DNA of 64,000 bases from Arthrobacter sp. SDTb3-6 (GCF_013376095.1 NZ_JAAMFN010000021.1:1-64000); one strand, 5' to 3'; shown: positions 16,623 to 26,835, numbered from the stretch's first letter. Notes: generated by a model not told the origin, from the sequence alone. Program-made: numbers and translations.

Positions 16623-17603
16623 TTAGGCGTTGCCGTCAAACAGGGACGTGACGGAGCCGTCCTCGAAGACTTCCTTGATGGCGCGGGCCAGCAGCGGGGC
16701 GATGGAGAGCACGGTCAGCGTGGGGAAGCGCTTTTCGGCCGGGATGGGCAGCGTGTTTGTGACCACCACCTGGCGCGCGCCGCAGTTGGCCAGGCGTTCG
16801 GCGGCCGGATCGGAGAACACGGCGTGCGTGGCGGCGATGATGACGTCCTTGGCGCCGGCGTCCTTAAGCACGCGGACGGCGCCGGCAATGGTGCCGCCGG
16901 TGTCGATCATGTCGTCAATCAGCACGCAGGTGCGGCCTTCGACCTGGCCCACCACGGTCTTGGACACGGCCTGGTTCGGCACGGTGAGGTCGCGCGACTT
17001 GTGCACGAACGCCAGCGGCGCCCCGCCCAGCCGCTCCGCCCACTGCTCAGCCACACGCACACGTCCGGTGTCGGGCGAAACAACTGTGACGGCGTCGTCC
17101 CCCACAATTTCACGAATGTGGTCGGCCAGCAGCGGGATGGCGAAAAGGTGGTCCACGGGGCCGTCGAAGAAGCCCTGGATCTGGGCGGTGTGCAGGTCCA
17201 CGCTCATGATGCGGTCGGCGCCAGCGGTCTTGTAGAGGTCCGCGACCAGGCGGGCGGAGATCGGCTCGCGGCCGCGGCCCTTCTTGTCCTGGCGGGCGTA
17301 CGGGTAGAACGGGGCCACCACGGTGATGCGGCGGGCGGAGGCGCGCTTCATGGAGTCGACCATGATGAGCTGTTCCATGAGCCAGTTGTTCAGCGGGGCC
17401 GGGTGGGCCTGGATGACGAACACTTCCTTGCCGCGCACGCTCTCCCCCGAGCGGACGTAGATCTCACCGTTGGCAAAGTCGTAGGCAGACATTGGCAGCA
17501 GTTCGGTCTTCAGGCAGCGAGCCACTTCCTCGGCCAGCTCGGGGTGTGCTCGGCCGGACGCCAACACCAGTTTTTTGTCGCCGTTGTAGCTCAGTTCGCT
17601 CAT
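16623..17603 (-). CDS. prs: ribose-phosphate pyrophosphokinase
   Basis: This enzyme makes PRPP from ribose 5-phosphate and ATP for nucleotide, histidine and tryptophan synthesis. The 326-residue product has the family length. Visible motifs are SGESVRGKEVFVIQ, FYPYARQDKKGRGREPISAR, the metal site DLHTAQIQGFFDGPVDH, and the PRPP-binding loop VLIDDMIDTGGTIAGA. It lies 31 bases downstream of glmU in the same direction; glmU-prs is a conserved actinobacterial pair. Confidence 0.95.
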   Translation of the reverse strand: MSELSYNGDKKLVLASGRAHPELAEEVARCLKTELLPMSAYDFANGEIYVRSGESVRGKEVFVIQAHPAPLNNWLMEQLIMVDSMKRASARRITVVAPFYPYARQDKKGRGREPISARLVADLYKTAGADRIMSVDLHTAQIQGFFDGPVDHLFAIPLLADHIREIVGDDAVTVVSPDTGRVRVAEQWAERLGGAPLAFVHKSRDLTVPNQAVSKTVVGQVEGRTCVLIDDMIDTGGTIAGAVRVLKDAGAKDVIIAATHAVFSDPAAERLANCGARQVVVTNTLPIPAEKRFPTLTVLSIAPLLARAIKEVFEDGSVTSLFDGNA

Positions 17604-17634
17604 GGGATCGCTTTCTCGCGGGTGGTGGGGGTCT

Positions 17635-19083
17635 TTAGTTGGACTTGCCGGCTGCGGCGGCGGAGATGCTGCCGGGCCGGTGCGTCTCGGTCCAGCCTTC
17701 GTCGTTGCGCTGCGGTGCCACGCTCAGCGTCAGTGCGCCGGCGGGCACATCCTTGCGCACAATGGCGCCCGCCCCGGTGAAGGCACCGTCCCCCACGGTC
17801 ACCGGGGCCACGAAGACGGTGTTGGAGCCGGTGCGCACGCCCGAGCCGATCACGGTGCGGTGCTTGTTCACGCCGTCGTAGTTGGCCGTGATGTTGCCGC
17901 AGCCGATGTTGGTGTCCTCGCCTATTTCGGCGTCGCCGGCGTACCCGAGGTGGCTGAGCTTGGAGCCGCGGCCGATCGTGACGTTCTTCGTTTCGTAGAA
18001 CGCGCCGATCTTGCCGTCCGCGCCCAGCACGGTCCCGGGTCGCAGGTAGGTGAACGGGCCGACGTGCGCGCCCTCGCCGATGACGGCGCCGGAGCCGTGC
18101 GTGCGCGTGACCTCGGCGCGCTCGGCAATCTGGACGTCCGTGAGCGTGGAGTCCGGGCCGACGACGGCGTCCCTCGCCACCGTTGTTTTCCCGTGCAGTT
18201 GGGTGCCGGGCAGGATGGTGACGTCCTCATCGAGTTCCACGGTGGAGTCAATCCACGTGGTGGCCGGGTCGATCACGGTGACGCCGCGGCGCATCCAGGA
18301 CTCGACGATCCGGCGGTTGTGCTCGGCGCCCAGCGTGGCGAGCTGGACGCGGTCGTTGGCGCCTTCCACTTGCCAGCGGTCCGCGGTGGCCACCGCGGCG
18401 ACGCGTCCGCCGTCGTTCCTGGCCAGGCCCAAAACATCGGTGAGGTACATCTCGCCCTGGTTGTTGTCCGTGGTGACGGACTTGAGCGCCTCGCGGAGGA
18501 CGGCGGCGTCGAAGGCGTAGATGCCGGAGTTGATTTCCTTGATGCCGCGCTCTGCGTCGCTGGCGTCCTTGTGCTCGCGGATGCCCAGCACGGTGCCGTC
18601 AGTGGCGTCGCGGAGGATGCGGCCGTAGCCGGTGGCGTCGTCAAGGACCGCGGTGAGGACGGTGACGGCGTTGTTGTCCTTTTGGTGCGTGGCGGTGAGT
18701 TCTTCGAGGAGTTCGGTGGTCAGCAGCGGAACGTCGCCGTATGTGACCACCACGGTGCCTTCAATTTCGTTTTCGGCGTCCAGGGCTTCGAGGGCGGCCT
18801 GCACGGCGCGGCCGGTGCCGGGGATTTCGTCCTGGTCGACGATCAGTGCCTTCGGGTCCAGCTGCGCAATGTGGGCTGCGACCTGGTCGCGTTCAAAGCG
18901 GACCACGACCGCGAGCCGTTCCGGGTTCAGCCCGTGCGCCGCGGCGAGTGCGTGGCCCACCATGGAGATTCCGCCAATGGGGTGCAAGATCTTCGGGAGG
19001 CGGGATTTCATCCGGGTACCGGCGCCGGCTGCCAGCACGATCACGGCGGCGGGATTGGACGAATTGGTGTTTTGGGGGCTCAC
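17635..19083 (-). CDS. glmU: bifunctional GlmU (GlcN-1-P acetyltransferase/UDP-GlcNAc pyrophosphorylase)
   Basis: GlmU makes UDP-GlcNAc, the peptidoglycan precursor. The 482-residue protein has the N-terminal uridylyltransferase signature IVLAAGAGTRMKSRLPK (residues about 15-31) and the substrate loop VTYGDVPLL. The C-terminal left-handed beta-helix carries hexapeptide repeats (GEGAHVGPFTYLRPGT, then a KNVTIGRGSK segment) and GDAEIGEDTNIGCG. The C-terminal tail is alanine-rich. It lies just upstream of prs and 158 bases downstream of the tRNA-Gln gene. Confidence 0.95.
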   Translation of the reverse strand: MSPQNTNSSNPAAVIVLAAGAGTRMKSRLPKILHPIGGISMVGHALAAAHGLNPERLAVVVRFERDQVAAHIAQLDPKALIVDQDEIPGTGRAVQAALEALDAENEIEGTVVVTYGDVPLLTTELLEELTATHQKDNNAVTVLTAVLDDATGYGRILRDATDGTVLGIREHKDASDAERGIKEINSGIYAFDAAVLREALKSVTTDNNQGEMYLTDVLGLARNDGGRVAAVATADRWQVEGANDRVQLATLGAEHNRRIVESWMRRGVTVIDPATTWIDSTVELDEDVTILPGTQLHGKTTVARDAVVGPDSTLTDVQIAERAEVTRTHGSGAVIGEGAHVGPFTYLRPGTVLGADGKIGAFYETKNVTIGRGSKLSHLGYAGDAEIGEDTNIGCGNITANYDGVNKHRTVIGSGVRTGSNTVFVAPVTVGDGAFTGAGAIVRKDVPAGALTLSVAPQRNDEGWTETHRPGSISAAAAGKSN

Positions 19084-19241
19084 TAAGTGGCACTCCTGCC
19101 CGGACAGAGGTCCGTGAAGAAAACGTACGCAATGGGAAACAATCCAATGTTACCCGCTCGCAGCCGGTGCCCGTTCATCGCGCGGGGGTCTGGGCTGGGT
19201 GCCGGGGCCGCGTTGGGCGGGTGCCGGGGTGGGCCGGAATG

Positions 19242-19313
19242 TTCCGCCCATAGGATTCGAACCTATACTCCACAGCTCCAAAGGCTGGGGTGCTGCCGTT
19301 ACACCAGGGCGGA
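19242..19313 (-). tRNA. tRNA-Gln (anticodon TTG)
   Basis: The minus strand folds as a standard 72-nt tRNA. The acceptor stem is TCCGCCC/GGGCGGA with discriminator A. The D-arm is GGTGTAACGGCAGCACC. The anticodon loop CTTTGGA is closed by CCAGC/GCTGT-type pairs, and the T-arm carries GGTTCGAATCC. Anticodon TTG reads the glutamine codon CAA (and CAG by wobble). CCA is not encoded. A tRNA-Gln beside glmU-prs is common in this group. Confidence 0.93.
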
Positions 19314-19477
19314 ATGGGCACTGCTGCCTTACCGGCGCGGCCCACGAGAATCTAGTGTGCCACGGCCGGGACGTGTTTCGCGACTCGGGGCCCGCCAACG
19401 CGGTAATTTTGGCCGTTCCGGCGTGGCAAAGTTCATATGCTGCCGCCGACTTCCGTCAGGGGCTGGACGCGGTGGGA

Positions 19478-19506
19478 GTTGTGCCCCCGGTGTACCAGGC
19501 GCACAA
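19478..19506. repeat. REP-like palindrome, family B (downstream flank of DUF559 gene B)
   Basis: This imperfect palindrome runs from TTGTGC (19479-19484) through CCCCCGGT and ACCAGGC to GCACAA (19501-19506), 24 bases from the stop of gene B. Its core, TTGTGCCCCCGGTG, is shared with the element at 20455 on the other side of the gene. Confidence 0.65.
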
Positions 19507-19529
19507 TTCGGCTCCGGTCCTACCCCGCT

Positions 19530-20363
19530 TCACTTGCCCTCAATCTTTTCAAGCGCCTGCCGCACCCACTTCATCATGAGTTCCGGTTCTTCAAGCACCA
19601 TTCGGGCAGGTATGCGCAAACACCACACCCCGTTGACCACCAGCAGGTTGTCCCGTCGCAGGTCCTCTGTCCAGCCCTCCTGGGTGTTGTGGTAGGTCTC
19701 GCCGTCCGTCTCAACGCCCAAGATGCCGTCCACCAGTAAATCCAGGTGCCCCACGCCCCTGACGAAGAACTGCGCTTGGACGTTGAAGCCTGCCTTCCGA
19801 AGGTAATAGCGGCCAATGGTTTCGACTATTGACTGTGCTTGCGGGTCGATCATGCCGATGATTGCCCGGCCTGCCCCGTCTTCACGCCCGGAGAACGACT
19901 GCCGAAGTTGGGCAAAGGTGCACTTCTTGAGAACGATCGCGGATTCCAGGACACACAAGGCTTCCACTTCCGAACCGCATTTCACACATTGGTGGAGAAT
20001 GTCCATCAAGGTCTGCCTGCCGCGAACCCTGTGAACTATGCAGCCCGGCACGGGATGGCCGTGTGCCACGGCAATGTGGAGTCGTTCGGGCTCGCTGATG
20101 ACCCACAAGCCGAGCTGCCTGGCCTTGCTCAGGCAACTTCGCCGCCCACGCTTCTTCGCCAACAACACGTCCATGGGATCGGCATTCGGCAACCCAAAGC
20201 ATCCCGGCGCCACCATCTTGATCCGCCCCTCAAGCTGGGCCTGCGACAACTGCCATGCCGAGAAGCCGGCAGCGGTCAGATCCTTGCGCCGGGCGACAGT
20301 GCCGTACCCGGAAATGACAGCTTCCAACGTAGGGCCTGTCCGTTTTCTGCTCTGGTCCGCCAT
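19530..20363 (-). CDS. AbiEi-like winged helix + DUF559 nuclease-fold protein (paralogue B)
   Basis: This 277-residue paralogue of the protein at 15472 starts at ATG 20363 (MADQSRKRTG). The same order is seen: winged helix (VARRKDLTAAGFSAWQL and a GCFGLPNADPMDVLLAKK segment), a middle region sharing VKCGSEVEALCVLESA, and a C-terminal DUF559 fold with GVGHLDLLVDGILGVETDG, YHNT and LRRDNLLVVNGVWCLR. The predicted catalytic D and ExD are retained. It is inserted between tRNA-Gln and the ABC-F gene and flanked on both sides by family B palindromes, which differ from those around paralogue A. Function is unknown; DNA processing or anti-phage/abortive roles are both possible. Confidence 0.7.
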   Translation of the reverse strand: MADQSRKRTGPTLEAVISGYGTVARRKDLTAAGFSAWQLSQAQLEGRIKMVAPGCFGLPNADPMDVLLAKKRGRRSCLSKARQLGLWVISEPERLHIAVAHGHPVPGCIVHRVRGRQTLMDILHQCVKCGSEVEALCVLESAIVLKKCTFAQLRQSFSGREDGAGRAIIGMIDPQAQSIVETIGRYYLRKAGFNVQAQFFVRGVGHLDLLVDGILGVETDGETYHNTQEGWTEDLRRDNLLVVNGVWCLRIPARMVLEEPELMMKWVRQALEKIEGK

Positions 20364-20439
20364 TACCCCAGTCTGGCGTGCAGGCAATGTCCTGGCTGGC
20401 CCAACTTGTGGAACTGTGGATAAGGCATCGGGCCCGGAG

Positions 20440-20499
20440 GAAAACTCCGGACGGGTTGTGCCCCCGGTGCACTTGGGGCACAACCCGTCGCAAGTTTTG
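20440..20499. repeat. REP-like palindrome, family B (upstream flank of DUF559 gene B)
   Basis: A perfect 15-bp inverted repeat, GACGGGTTGTGCCCC (20450-20464) and its complement (20475-20489), surrounds a 10-base loop containing GTGCAC. An outer pair AAAACT/AGTTTT (20441-20446, 20493-20498) extends it. It lies between gene B (start 20363) and the stop of the ABC-F gene (20519). Confidence 0.75.
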
Positions 20500-20518
20500 C
20501 CCGGCTCGGCGCGAAGCG

Positions 20519-22306
20519 CTACTCGAGGACCTCGGAAGCTTCGAGCCACTCGAGTTCCAGGGCTTCCTTCTCCCCTGCCAGCTCGCCCAGCTTCGCGTTC
20601 AGTTCGCCGAGGGCCTCGTAGTCGCCCACCTTGTCGGCCATCTGCGCGTGCACCTTGGCCTCCGCCGCGGCGATCTTGGACAGCTGGCGCTCCACGCGGT
20701 TCAGGTTCTTGCGGGCCTCGCGCTTTTCCGCCTCGGACGGCCCGGACGGCGCCGCCCCGCCAGCAGCCCCGGAGGCAGCCGGGCGGGACGCTGCGGACAG
20801 CGCCTCCTCGCGCAGCTCCAAATACTGGTCCACTCCCCCGGGCAGCCCGCGCAGCTTGCCATCGCCCAGCAGCGCCATCTGGTGGTCAGTGACGCGCTCG
20901 AGCAGGTACCTGTCGTGCGAGACCACCACCAGCGTCCCCGGCCACCCGTCCAGCACGTCCTCCACAGCCGCCAGCGTGTCGGTGTCCAGGTCGTTCGTGG
21001 GCTCGTCAAGCATGAGCACGTTCGGCTCCCCGACCAGCAGCCGCAGCAGCTGCAGACGCCGCCGCTCGCCGCCGGAAAGGTCCCGCACGGGCGTCCACTG
21101 CTTGTCCTTCGTGAAGCCAAGCTGCTCCACCAGCTGCCCGGCCGTCATGTCCTTCCCGCCCACCTCAAAGGAGCGTTTCTCCCGCTCAATGACCTCCAGG
21201 ACGCGCAGGTCCAGGACGTCGTCCAGCTCGCGCACCTCCTGCGTCAGCACGGCCGTCTGCACCGTCTTGCCGCGCTTGAGCCGCCCGGACGACGGCGGGA
21301 CCTCGCCGTTGAGCAGGCGCAGCAGGGTGGTCTTGCCCGCACCGTTCACGCCGACCAGCCCCAGCCGTTCCCCGGGTGCCAGCCGCAGCGTGATGTTCTT
21401 GAAGATCTCCTTCTCCCCGTACGTCAGCGAGACGTTTTCCAGGTCCAGCACGTCCTTGCCCTGCCGGGCCGTGGCCATGCGGGACAGCGCCACGGTGTCG
21501 CGCGGCTCCGGGACGTCGGCAATGATCGCGTTGGCGGCCTCGATGCGGAACTTCGGCTTGGCCGTGCGGGCCGGGGCGCCGCGGCGGAGCCACGCGAGCT
21601 CCTTCTTGACCAGCTGCACGCGCTTGTTTTCCATGACGGACGCCATGCGGTCACGTTCGGCGCGGGCCAGCACGTACGCCGCGTATCCGCCGTCGAACGG
21701 GTCAATCATGGCGTCGTGCACTTCCCACGTGCGGTTGCAGACCTCGTCGAGGAACCAGCGGTCGTGGGTGACCACCACGAAGGCGCCCTCGTTGGCCCGC
21801 CAGCGCCCCTGGAGGTGCTTGGCCAGCCAGGCGACGCCCTCCACGTCGAGGTGGTTGGTGGGCTCGTCGAGCATGATGACGTCGTCGTTGCTGATGAGCA
21901 GCTTGGCCAGGGCCACGCGCCGCTTCTGCCCGCCGGAGAGCGAATGGATGTTGGCGTGCCAGTCCACCTCGCCCACCAGTGCGCCCATGATTTCGCGGAT
22001 CTTGGGGTTGGACGCCCACTCGTGGTCCGCGGCCTCGCCCACAATTGCGAAACCCACGGTGCTCTCGCCGTCGAGCACGTCCGACTGGTCCAGGTAGCCC
22101 ACGTGCACGCCACCGCGCACCGTGACCCGGCCGGAATCCGCCGTCTGCCGCCCGGCCAGCAGGCGCATCAGCGTGGACTTGCCGTCGCCGTTGCGGCCCA
22201 CAATGCCGATGCGGTCGCCTTCTTCAAGCCCCACCGTGACACCGTCCAGGACAGTGCGGGTGGCAAAGGCGATGCTGAGATTTTCCCCGCCAAGGAGATG
22301 TGCCAC
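20519..22306 (-). CDS. ABC-F family ATPase (Uup/EttA-like)
   Basis: This 595-residue soluble protein has two ABC ATPase domains and no membrane segments. Walker A motifs are GRNGDGKST (near residue 37) and GVNGAGKTT (near 325). The signatures are LSGGQKRRVALAKLL and LSGGERRRLQLLRLL. The ABC-F linker lies between the domains. The last about 90 residues are a charged coiled coil (AEKREARKNLNRVERQLSKI), as in Uup. Family members act on ribosomes or, for Uup, on ribosome assembly and branched DNA. It is usually found beside ispE-rsmA in Arthrobacter-like genomes. Confidence 0.85.
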   Translation of the reverse strand: MAHLLGGENLSIAFATRTVLDGVTVGLEEGDRIGIVGRNGDGKSTLMRLLAGRQTADSGRVTVRGGVHVGYLDQSDVLDGESTVGFAIVGEAADHEWASNPKIREIMGALVGEVDWHANIHSLSGGQKRRVALAKLLISNDDVIMLDEPTNHLDVEGVAWLAKHLQGRWRANEGAFVVVTHDRWFLDEVCNRTWEVHDAMIDPFDGGYAAYVLARAERDRMASVMENKRVQLVKKELAWLRRGAPARTAKPKFRIEAANAIIADVPEPRDTVALSRMATARQGKDVLDLENVSLTYGEKEIFKNITLRLAPGERLGLVGVNGAGKTTLLRLLNGEVPPSSGRLKRGKTVQTAVLTQEVRELDDVLDLRVLEVIEREKRSFEVGGKDMTAGQLVEQLGFTKDKQWTPVRDLSGGERRRLQLLRLLVGEPNVLMLDEPTNDLDTDTLAAVEDVLDGWPGTLVVVSHDRYLLERVTDHQMALLGDGKLRGLPGGVDQYLELREEALSAASRPAASGAAGGAAPSGPSEAEKREARKNLNRVERQLSKIAAAEAKVHAQMADKVGDYEALGELNAKLGELAGEKEALELEWLEASEVLE

Positions 22307-22330
22307 GTCAAACCACTTTCATTAAGGAAT

Positions 22331-23350
22331 TCATGCGTCAAATATTCGTTGCGCACCGTGCACGGGGCCTTCCACGGCCTGCGCGTCCAGCCCGTCGCCG
22401 GCCAGCTGCGCCACGAGGTCCTGCGCGTGCGCCTGGTCCCTGGCGAGCATCGCGACCGTGGGCCCCGACCCCGAGACCAGGGCGGCCAGCGCACCCAGCC
22501 GGGTCCCGGCGTCGAGCACGTCCGCCAGGCCGGGGGCCAGGTGCACGGCGGCGGCCTGCAGGTCGTTGGCCAGGCAGGGCGCCAGCCGCGCCGGGTCCGC
22601 CGCGCGCAGGGCCGCGAGAATGGCCGGGTCCACCTGGCCGGGTTCATCCGGGCCGGCCCCGGCGCGCAGTGTGTCGAGGGTGCCGTAGACCACGGGCGTC
22701 GAGAGCCCGAAGTCCGACTGCACCAGGACCCAGTGCAGCGGTTCCGGGGCCAGGGCGGAGGTGAGCCGGTCCCCCACCCCAAGCCCGACGGCGGCGCCAC
22801 CGAGGAGTGCGAACGGCACGTCCGCGCCCAGCTCGGCCGCGAGGTGCGCCAGTTCCTCCCGCGACAGGCCGGTGTGCCAGAGGGCGTCGCACGCCACGAG
22901 CGCCGCCGCCGCATCCGCGGATCCGCCGCCCATGCCGCCGGCGATGGGCACGCGCTTGGTGATTTCCAGGTGCACGCCGGACGCGTTTTCGCTGATGTCC
23001 GCCACGAGCAGGGCCGCCCGGACGGCCAGGTTGCTCCCGTTCAGCGGGATGCCGGCGAGCAGTTCGGGTGCCAGGGTGCTGTTCCGGCTGATGCTCACGG
23101 TGACGTCGGTGGGCGGGGTGCCGGGCTTGGCCGTGGCCTGGATTTCCTCGTACAGGGACACGGCCAGGTAGGTGCTGGCCACGGAGTGGTAGCCGTCCGG
23201 GCGGAGCGGGCCTGCGCGGAACGAGGCGTTGATCTTGCCGGGCGCCTTGACGCGGACGTGCCGGGGCTGGCCCGTCCAGTCGTAGTCGGCGCCCAGGGCG
23301 TCGGTGAGAAAGTCCGCGGGCGTGTTTTCGCCGGGGTTCATGGACTCCAT
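22331..23350 (-). CDS. ispE: 4-diphosphocytidyl-2-C-methyl-D-erythritol kinase
   Basis: IspE phosphorylates CDP-ME in the MEP isoprenoid pathway. The GHMP-kinase features are an early VRVKAPGKINASFRAGP, the ATP loop VPIAGGMGGGSADAAAAL, and the C-terminal ALVSGSGPTVAML. It is 339 residues, slightly longer than usual because of an N-terminal extension of about 30 residues. The first ATG (23350) abuts the rsmA TAA; the ATG at 23341 is an alternative. It forms a coupled rsmA-ispE-ABC-F run. Confidence 0.92.
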   Translation of the reverse strand: MESMNPGENTPADFLTDALGADYDWTGQPRHVRVKAPGKINASFRAGPLRPDGYHSVASTYLAVSLYEEIQATAKPGTPPTDVTVSISRNSTLAPELLAGIPLNGSNLAVRAALLVADISENASGVHLEITKRVPIAGGMGGGSADAAAALVACDALWHTGLSREELAHLAAELGADVPFALLGGAAVGLGVGDRLTSALAPEPLHWVLVQSDFGLSTPVVYGTLDTLRAGAGPDEPGQVDPAILAALRAADPARLAPCLANDLQAAAVHLAPGLADVLDAGTRLGALAALVSGSGPTVAMLARDQAHAQDLVAQLAGDGLDAQAVEGPVHGAQRIFDA

Positions 23351-24229
23351 TTACGCCGTCATCGGGATCTTGGCCTCGGCGATGCGGGCGAAGGCTGCCA
23401 CGTCAATCACTTCGCCGCGGGCCGTGGGATCCACGCCGGCCTCGCGCAGGCAGCGTTCGGCCTCGGCCGCGCCGCCGGCCCAGCCTGCCAGGGCGGCCCG
23501 CAGGGTCTTGCGGCGCTGGGCAAAGGCGGCGTCGATCACGGCAAACACCTGCTGGCGGCTGGCCCGTGTCACGGGAGGCTCGCGGCGGGTGAACTCCACG
23601 AGCCCGGAGGAAATCTTCGGCGCCGGCCAAAACACGTTCATGCCGATCACGCCGGCCTTGCGCATGTGCGAATACCAGGCGCCCTTGACCGAGGGGACCC
23701 CGTACGTCTTGGAGCCGGGGCCTGCCACCATCCTGTCCGCCACCTCGTCCTGGACCATGACCAGCCCGTGCTGCAGCGACGGGAAGTGTTCCAGCAGGTG
23801 CAGCACCACGGGCACGGCCACGTTGTACGGCAGGTTTGCCACCAGGGCAGTGGGTTGCGCCGGAAGTTCGGTCACGCGCATGGCGTCTGAGAGCACGACG
23901 TCGAGATTGCCCGCCTTCTCCGGGCGGAACGCAGCGACGGTTGAGGGCAGCTTTGCGGCCAGGACGTGGTCGATCTCCACGGCCACCACGCGGGCGGCGG
24001 CGTCCAGCAGGCCCAGCGTCAGGGAGCCCAGCCCGGGGCCCACCTCCAGCACGGTCTCCTCCGGGTCGACCTTCGCTGCAGCCACAATCCGGCGGATGGT
24101 GTTGCCGTCGATGACGAAGTTCTGGCCCAGCGTCTTGGTGGGGCGGACGCCGATCTCCTCCGCGAGGCGGCGGATCTCAGTGGCGCCGAGGAGCGGCTGG
24201 GTCGCGGGGCTGGGCTGGGTCGAGGTCAC
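23351..24229 (-). CDS. rsmA: 16S rRNA (adenine1518/1519-N6)-dimethyltransferase
   Basis: RsmA (KsgA) dimethylates two adenines in helix 45 of 16S rRNA late in 30S assembly. Visible motifs are [18 protein letters not shown], the SAM loop [17 protein letters not shown], and the catalytic [13 protein letters not shown]. The C-terminal helical domain contains [19 protein letters not shown] 24229 (VTSTQPSP) is chosen as start, giving 292 residues; an upstream ATG would add 32 residues of poor quality. The TAA is directly followed by the ispE ATG. Confidence 0.93.
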   Translation of the reverse strand: MTSTQPSPATQPLLGATEIRRLAEEIGVRPTKTLGQNFVIDGNTIRRIVAAAKVDPEETVLEVGPGLGSLTLGLLDAAARVVAVEIDHVLAAKLPSTVAAFRPEKAGNLDVVLSDAMRVTELPAQPTALVANLPYNVAVPVVLHLLEHFPSLQHGLVMVQDEVADRMVAGPGSKTYGVPSVKGAWYSHMRKAGVIGMNVFWPAPKISSGLVEFTRREPPVTRASRQQVFAVIDAAFAQRRKTLRAALAGWAGGAAEAERCLREAGVDPTARGEVIDVAAFARIAEAKIPMTA

Positions 24230-24380
24230 TGGACAATCGTATCTGCTCCGGGCTGCCGACCCTGCGGGAGCGCCCTTCGGTCCCCCGCTGTTCCCGCCGA
24301 GTGTACAGATACGGCCGGTCCGCACGCCGCGAACCCGCCACAGGTGTGCACTCGACCCAAAGGCTGCGCTAAACGCAGAG

Positions 24381-24411
24381 GCTCCCCGCAGCTTCGACAG
24401 CTGCGGGGAGC
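24381..24411 (-). terminator. strong hairpin downstream of rpfB
   Basis: A 13-bp perfect stem, GCTCCCCGCAGCT with its complement, surrounds a 5-base loop 17 bases beyond the rpfB stop. No T-run follows on the minus strand, so it may act as an RNA-stabilising end or a Rho-dependent site rather than a classic terminator. It separates rpfB from rsmA. Confidence 0.5.
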
Positions 24412-24427
24412 GGGGGTTTCGACACGC

Positions 24428-25594
<1,167 letters not shown>

Positions 25595-25780
25595 CTACTA
25601 GAGCACCCGGGCACGGGGAGTGGCGGAGCAATTTGGCACGGACCTGCCCCAAGGCAAAATCACTGCAAAAAATGTCCGCCGCGAACGGCTGCCACGGGGC
25701 CCAATTGAACGGTGGATTCCGTGGCATTTCATCCGTAGGCCTTCCCCGACCCCGGCTAATAGTCCCCCAGCGTAACCCAA

Positions 25781-25811
25781 CCGTTATCAAATAGACAAGA
25801 TTTGATAACGG
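25781..25811. promoter_or_regulatory. 12-bp perfect inverted repeat upstream of rpfB
   Basis: CCGTTATCAAAT and its complement surround a 7-base spacer between tatD and rpfB. On the minus strand the distal arm holds TTGATA, a -35-like hexamer, followed 11 bases later by TTACGC. It could be a repressor or activator operator for rpfB, or the terminator of tatD. A TAAC-n6-GTTAC direct repeat adjoining it resembles an MtrA-type box, but this is inference. Confidence 0.45.
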
Positions 25812-25824
25812 CCGCCACCCCGTT

Positions 25825-26733
25825 TCAGGCGTCCCAGGAACCGTAAACCGACTCCGTATTTGCCCGTAAAAGCTCTCCCAGCCCGTCCAGCGGACGGCCC
25901 GTCAACTGTGCCATGCTTTGCACCGTATACGGCAGCATATAACTGGCATTCGGCCGTCCCCGGTGCGGATGCGGAGTCAAAAACGGGGCGTCCGTTTCCA
26001 CCATGACCAGGGCCGGATCGGCGACGGCGAGCGCCTCCCGCAAATTTCCCGCATTTTTAAAAGTGAGGGTGCCCGAAAATGACATGTACCAGCCGTTGTC
26101 GTTACATATCCTGGCCAGTTCGGCGTCCCCGGAAAAGCAGTGGAAAACCACGCACGACGGCGCCCCCTCCTCCCGCAGGACATCCACCACGTCGCTGTGC
26201 GCGTCACGGTCGTGGATCTGCAGCGCGAGCCCCTGCCGTTTGGCTATGTCAATGTGCCGGCGGAAGGAGTATTTCTGGGACGCAACGCCATCCGGGCCGG
26301 TGCGGAAATAGTCCAGGCCGGTCTCGCCGATGGCACGGATGCGCGGGTGCGCGGCCAGCGCCTCAATTTCAGCCAGCGCGGCCTCCAGGGCCCCCTCCCC
26401 CGCCAGTTCGGGCGCGTCGTTGGGGTGGATGGCCACGGCGCCCAGGACGCGCGGGTCCAGGTCCACTGCCTGCACCGTGAAGCGGGAGGATTCCAGATCG
26501 CACCCCACCTGCACGGCGCCGGCAATGCCCACGGCCCCGGCGGAATCGAGCGCGTCCTTCAAGGTGACGGGAGAGTCGCCAAAGTCAAAGTGTGTGTGGT
26601 TGTCGTACACCGGCACGGGCAGCGGCGCGGGGGCGGGCCCAAAGCCCGGGCGGCGCTTCCCGCCGCCGGACGTGGGGCCGGCCTCCGGGGATTCATCACG
26701 GCGGTAGGGGCGGGGTACGTCGGGGGAGCACAT
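25825..26733 (-). CDS. tatD: TatD-family metal-dependent hydrolase
   Basis: This TIM-barrel metalloenzyme of the TatD deoxyribonuclease family (amidohydrolase fold) has about 302 residues. Metal ligands are visible in YDNHTHFDFG, the glutamate of AIGETGLDYFRTG, a conserved histidine in QIHDRDAHSDV, VVFHCFSGDAE, and ETDAPFLTPHPHRGRPN near the C-terminus. An N-terminal extension of about 40 residues is low-complexity. ATG 26733 is preferred; a minus-strand TAAAAT at 26742-26747 would place transcription start within about 2 bases of it, so the message may be leaderless. It is next to rpfB and rsmA, as in many actinobacteria. Confidence 0.9.
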   Translation of the reverse strand: MCSPDVPRPYRRDESPEAGPTSGGGKRRPGFGPAPAPLPVPVYDNHTHFDFGDSPVTLKDALDSAGAVGIAGAVQVGCDLESSRFTVQAVDLDPRVLGAVAIHPNDAPELAGEGALEAALAEIEALAAHPRIRAIGETGLDYFRTGPDGVASQKYSFRRHIDIAKRQGLALQIHDRDAHSDVVDVLREEGAPSCVVFHCFSGDAELARICNDNGWYMSFSGTLTFKNAGNLREALAVADPALVMVETDAPFLTPHPHRGRPNASYMLPYTVQSMAQLTGRPLDGLGELLRANTESVYGSWDA

Positions 26734-26835
26734 GTTTGCCAATTTTAGCCGGGATTATCCACCGCTTCCCAGCCACTTTCGACGCAAACCGGAGATACTA
26801 GTAGCGTAGGTCACAAACGGACCGAAAGGTTGGGC

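Noticed and set aside
20378-23890. A 1170-codon plus-strand open frame antisense to ABC-F, ispE and rsmA
   Set aside because: Such frames arise opposite GC-rich codons. Its product is low-complexity (histidine/arginine/glycine-rich) and unlike any family, while the minus strand holds three clear enzymes.
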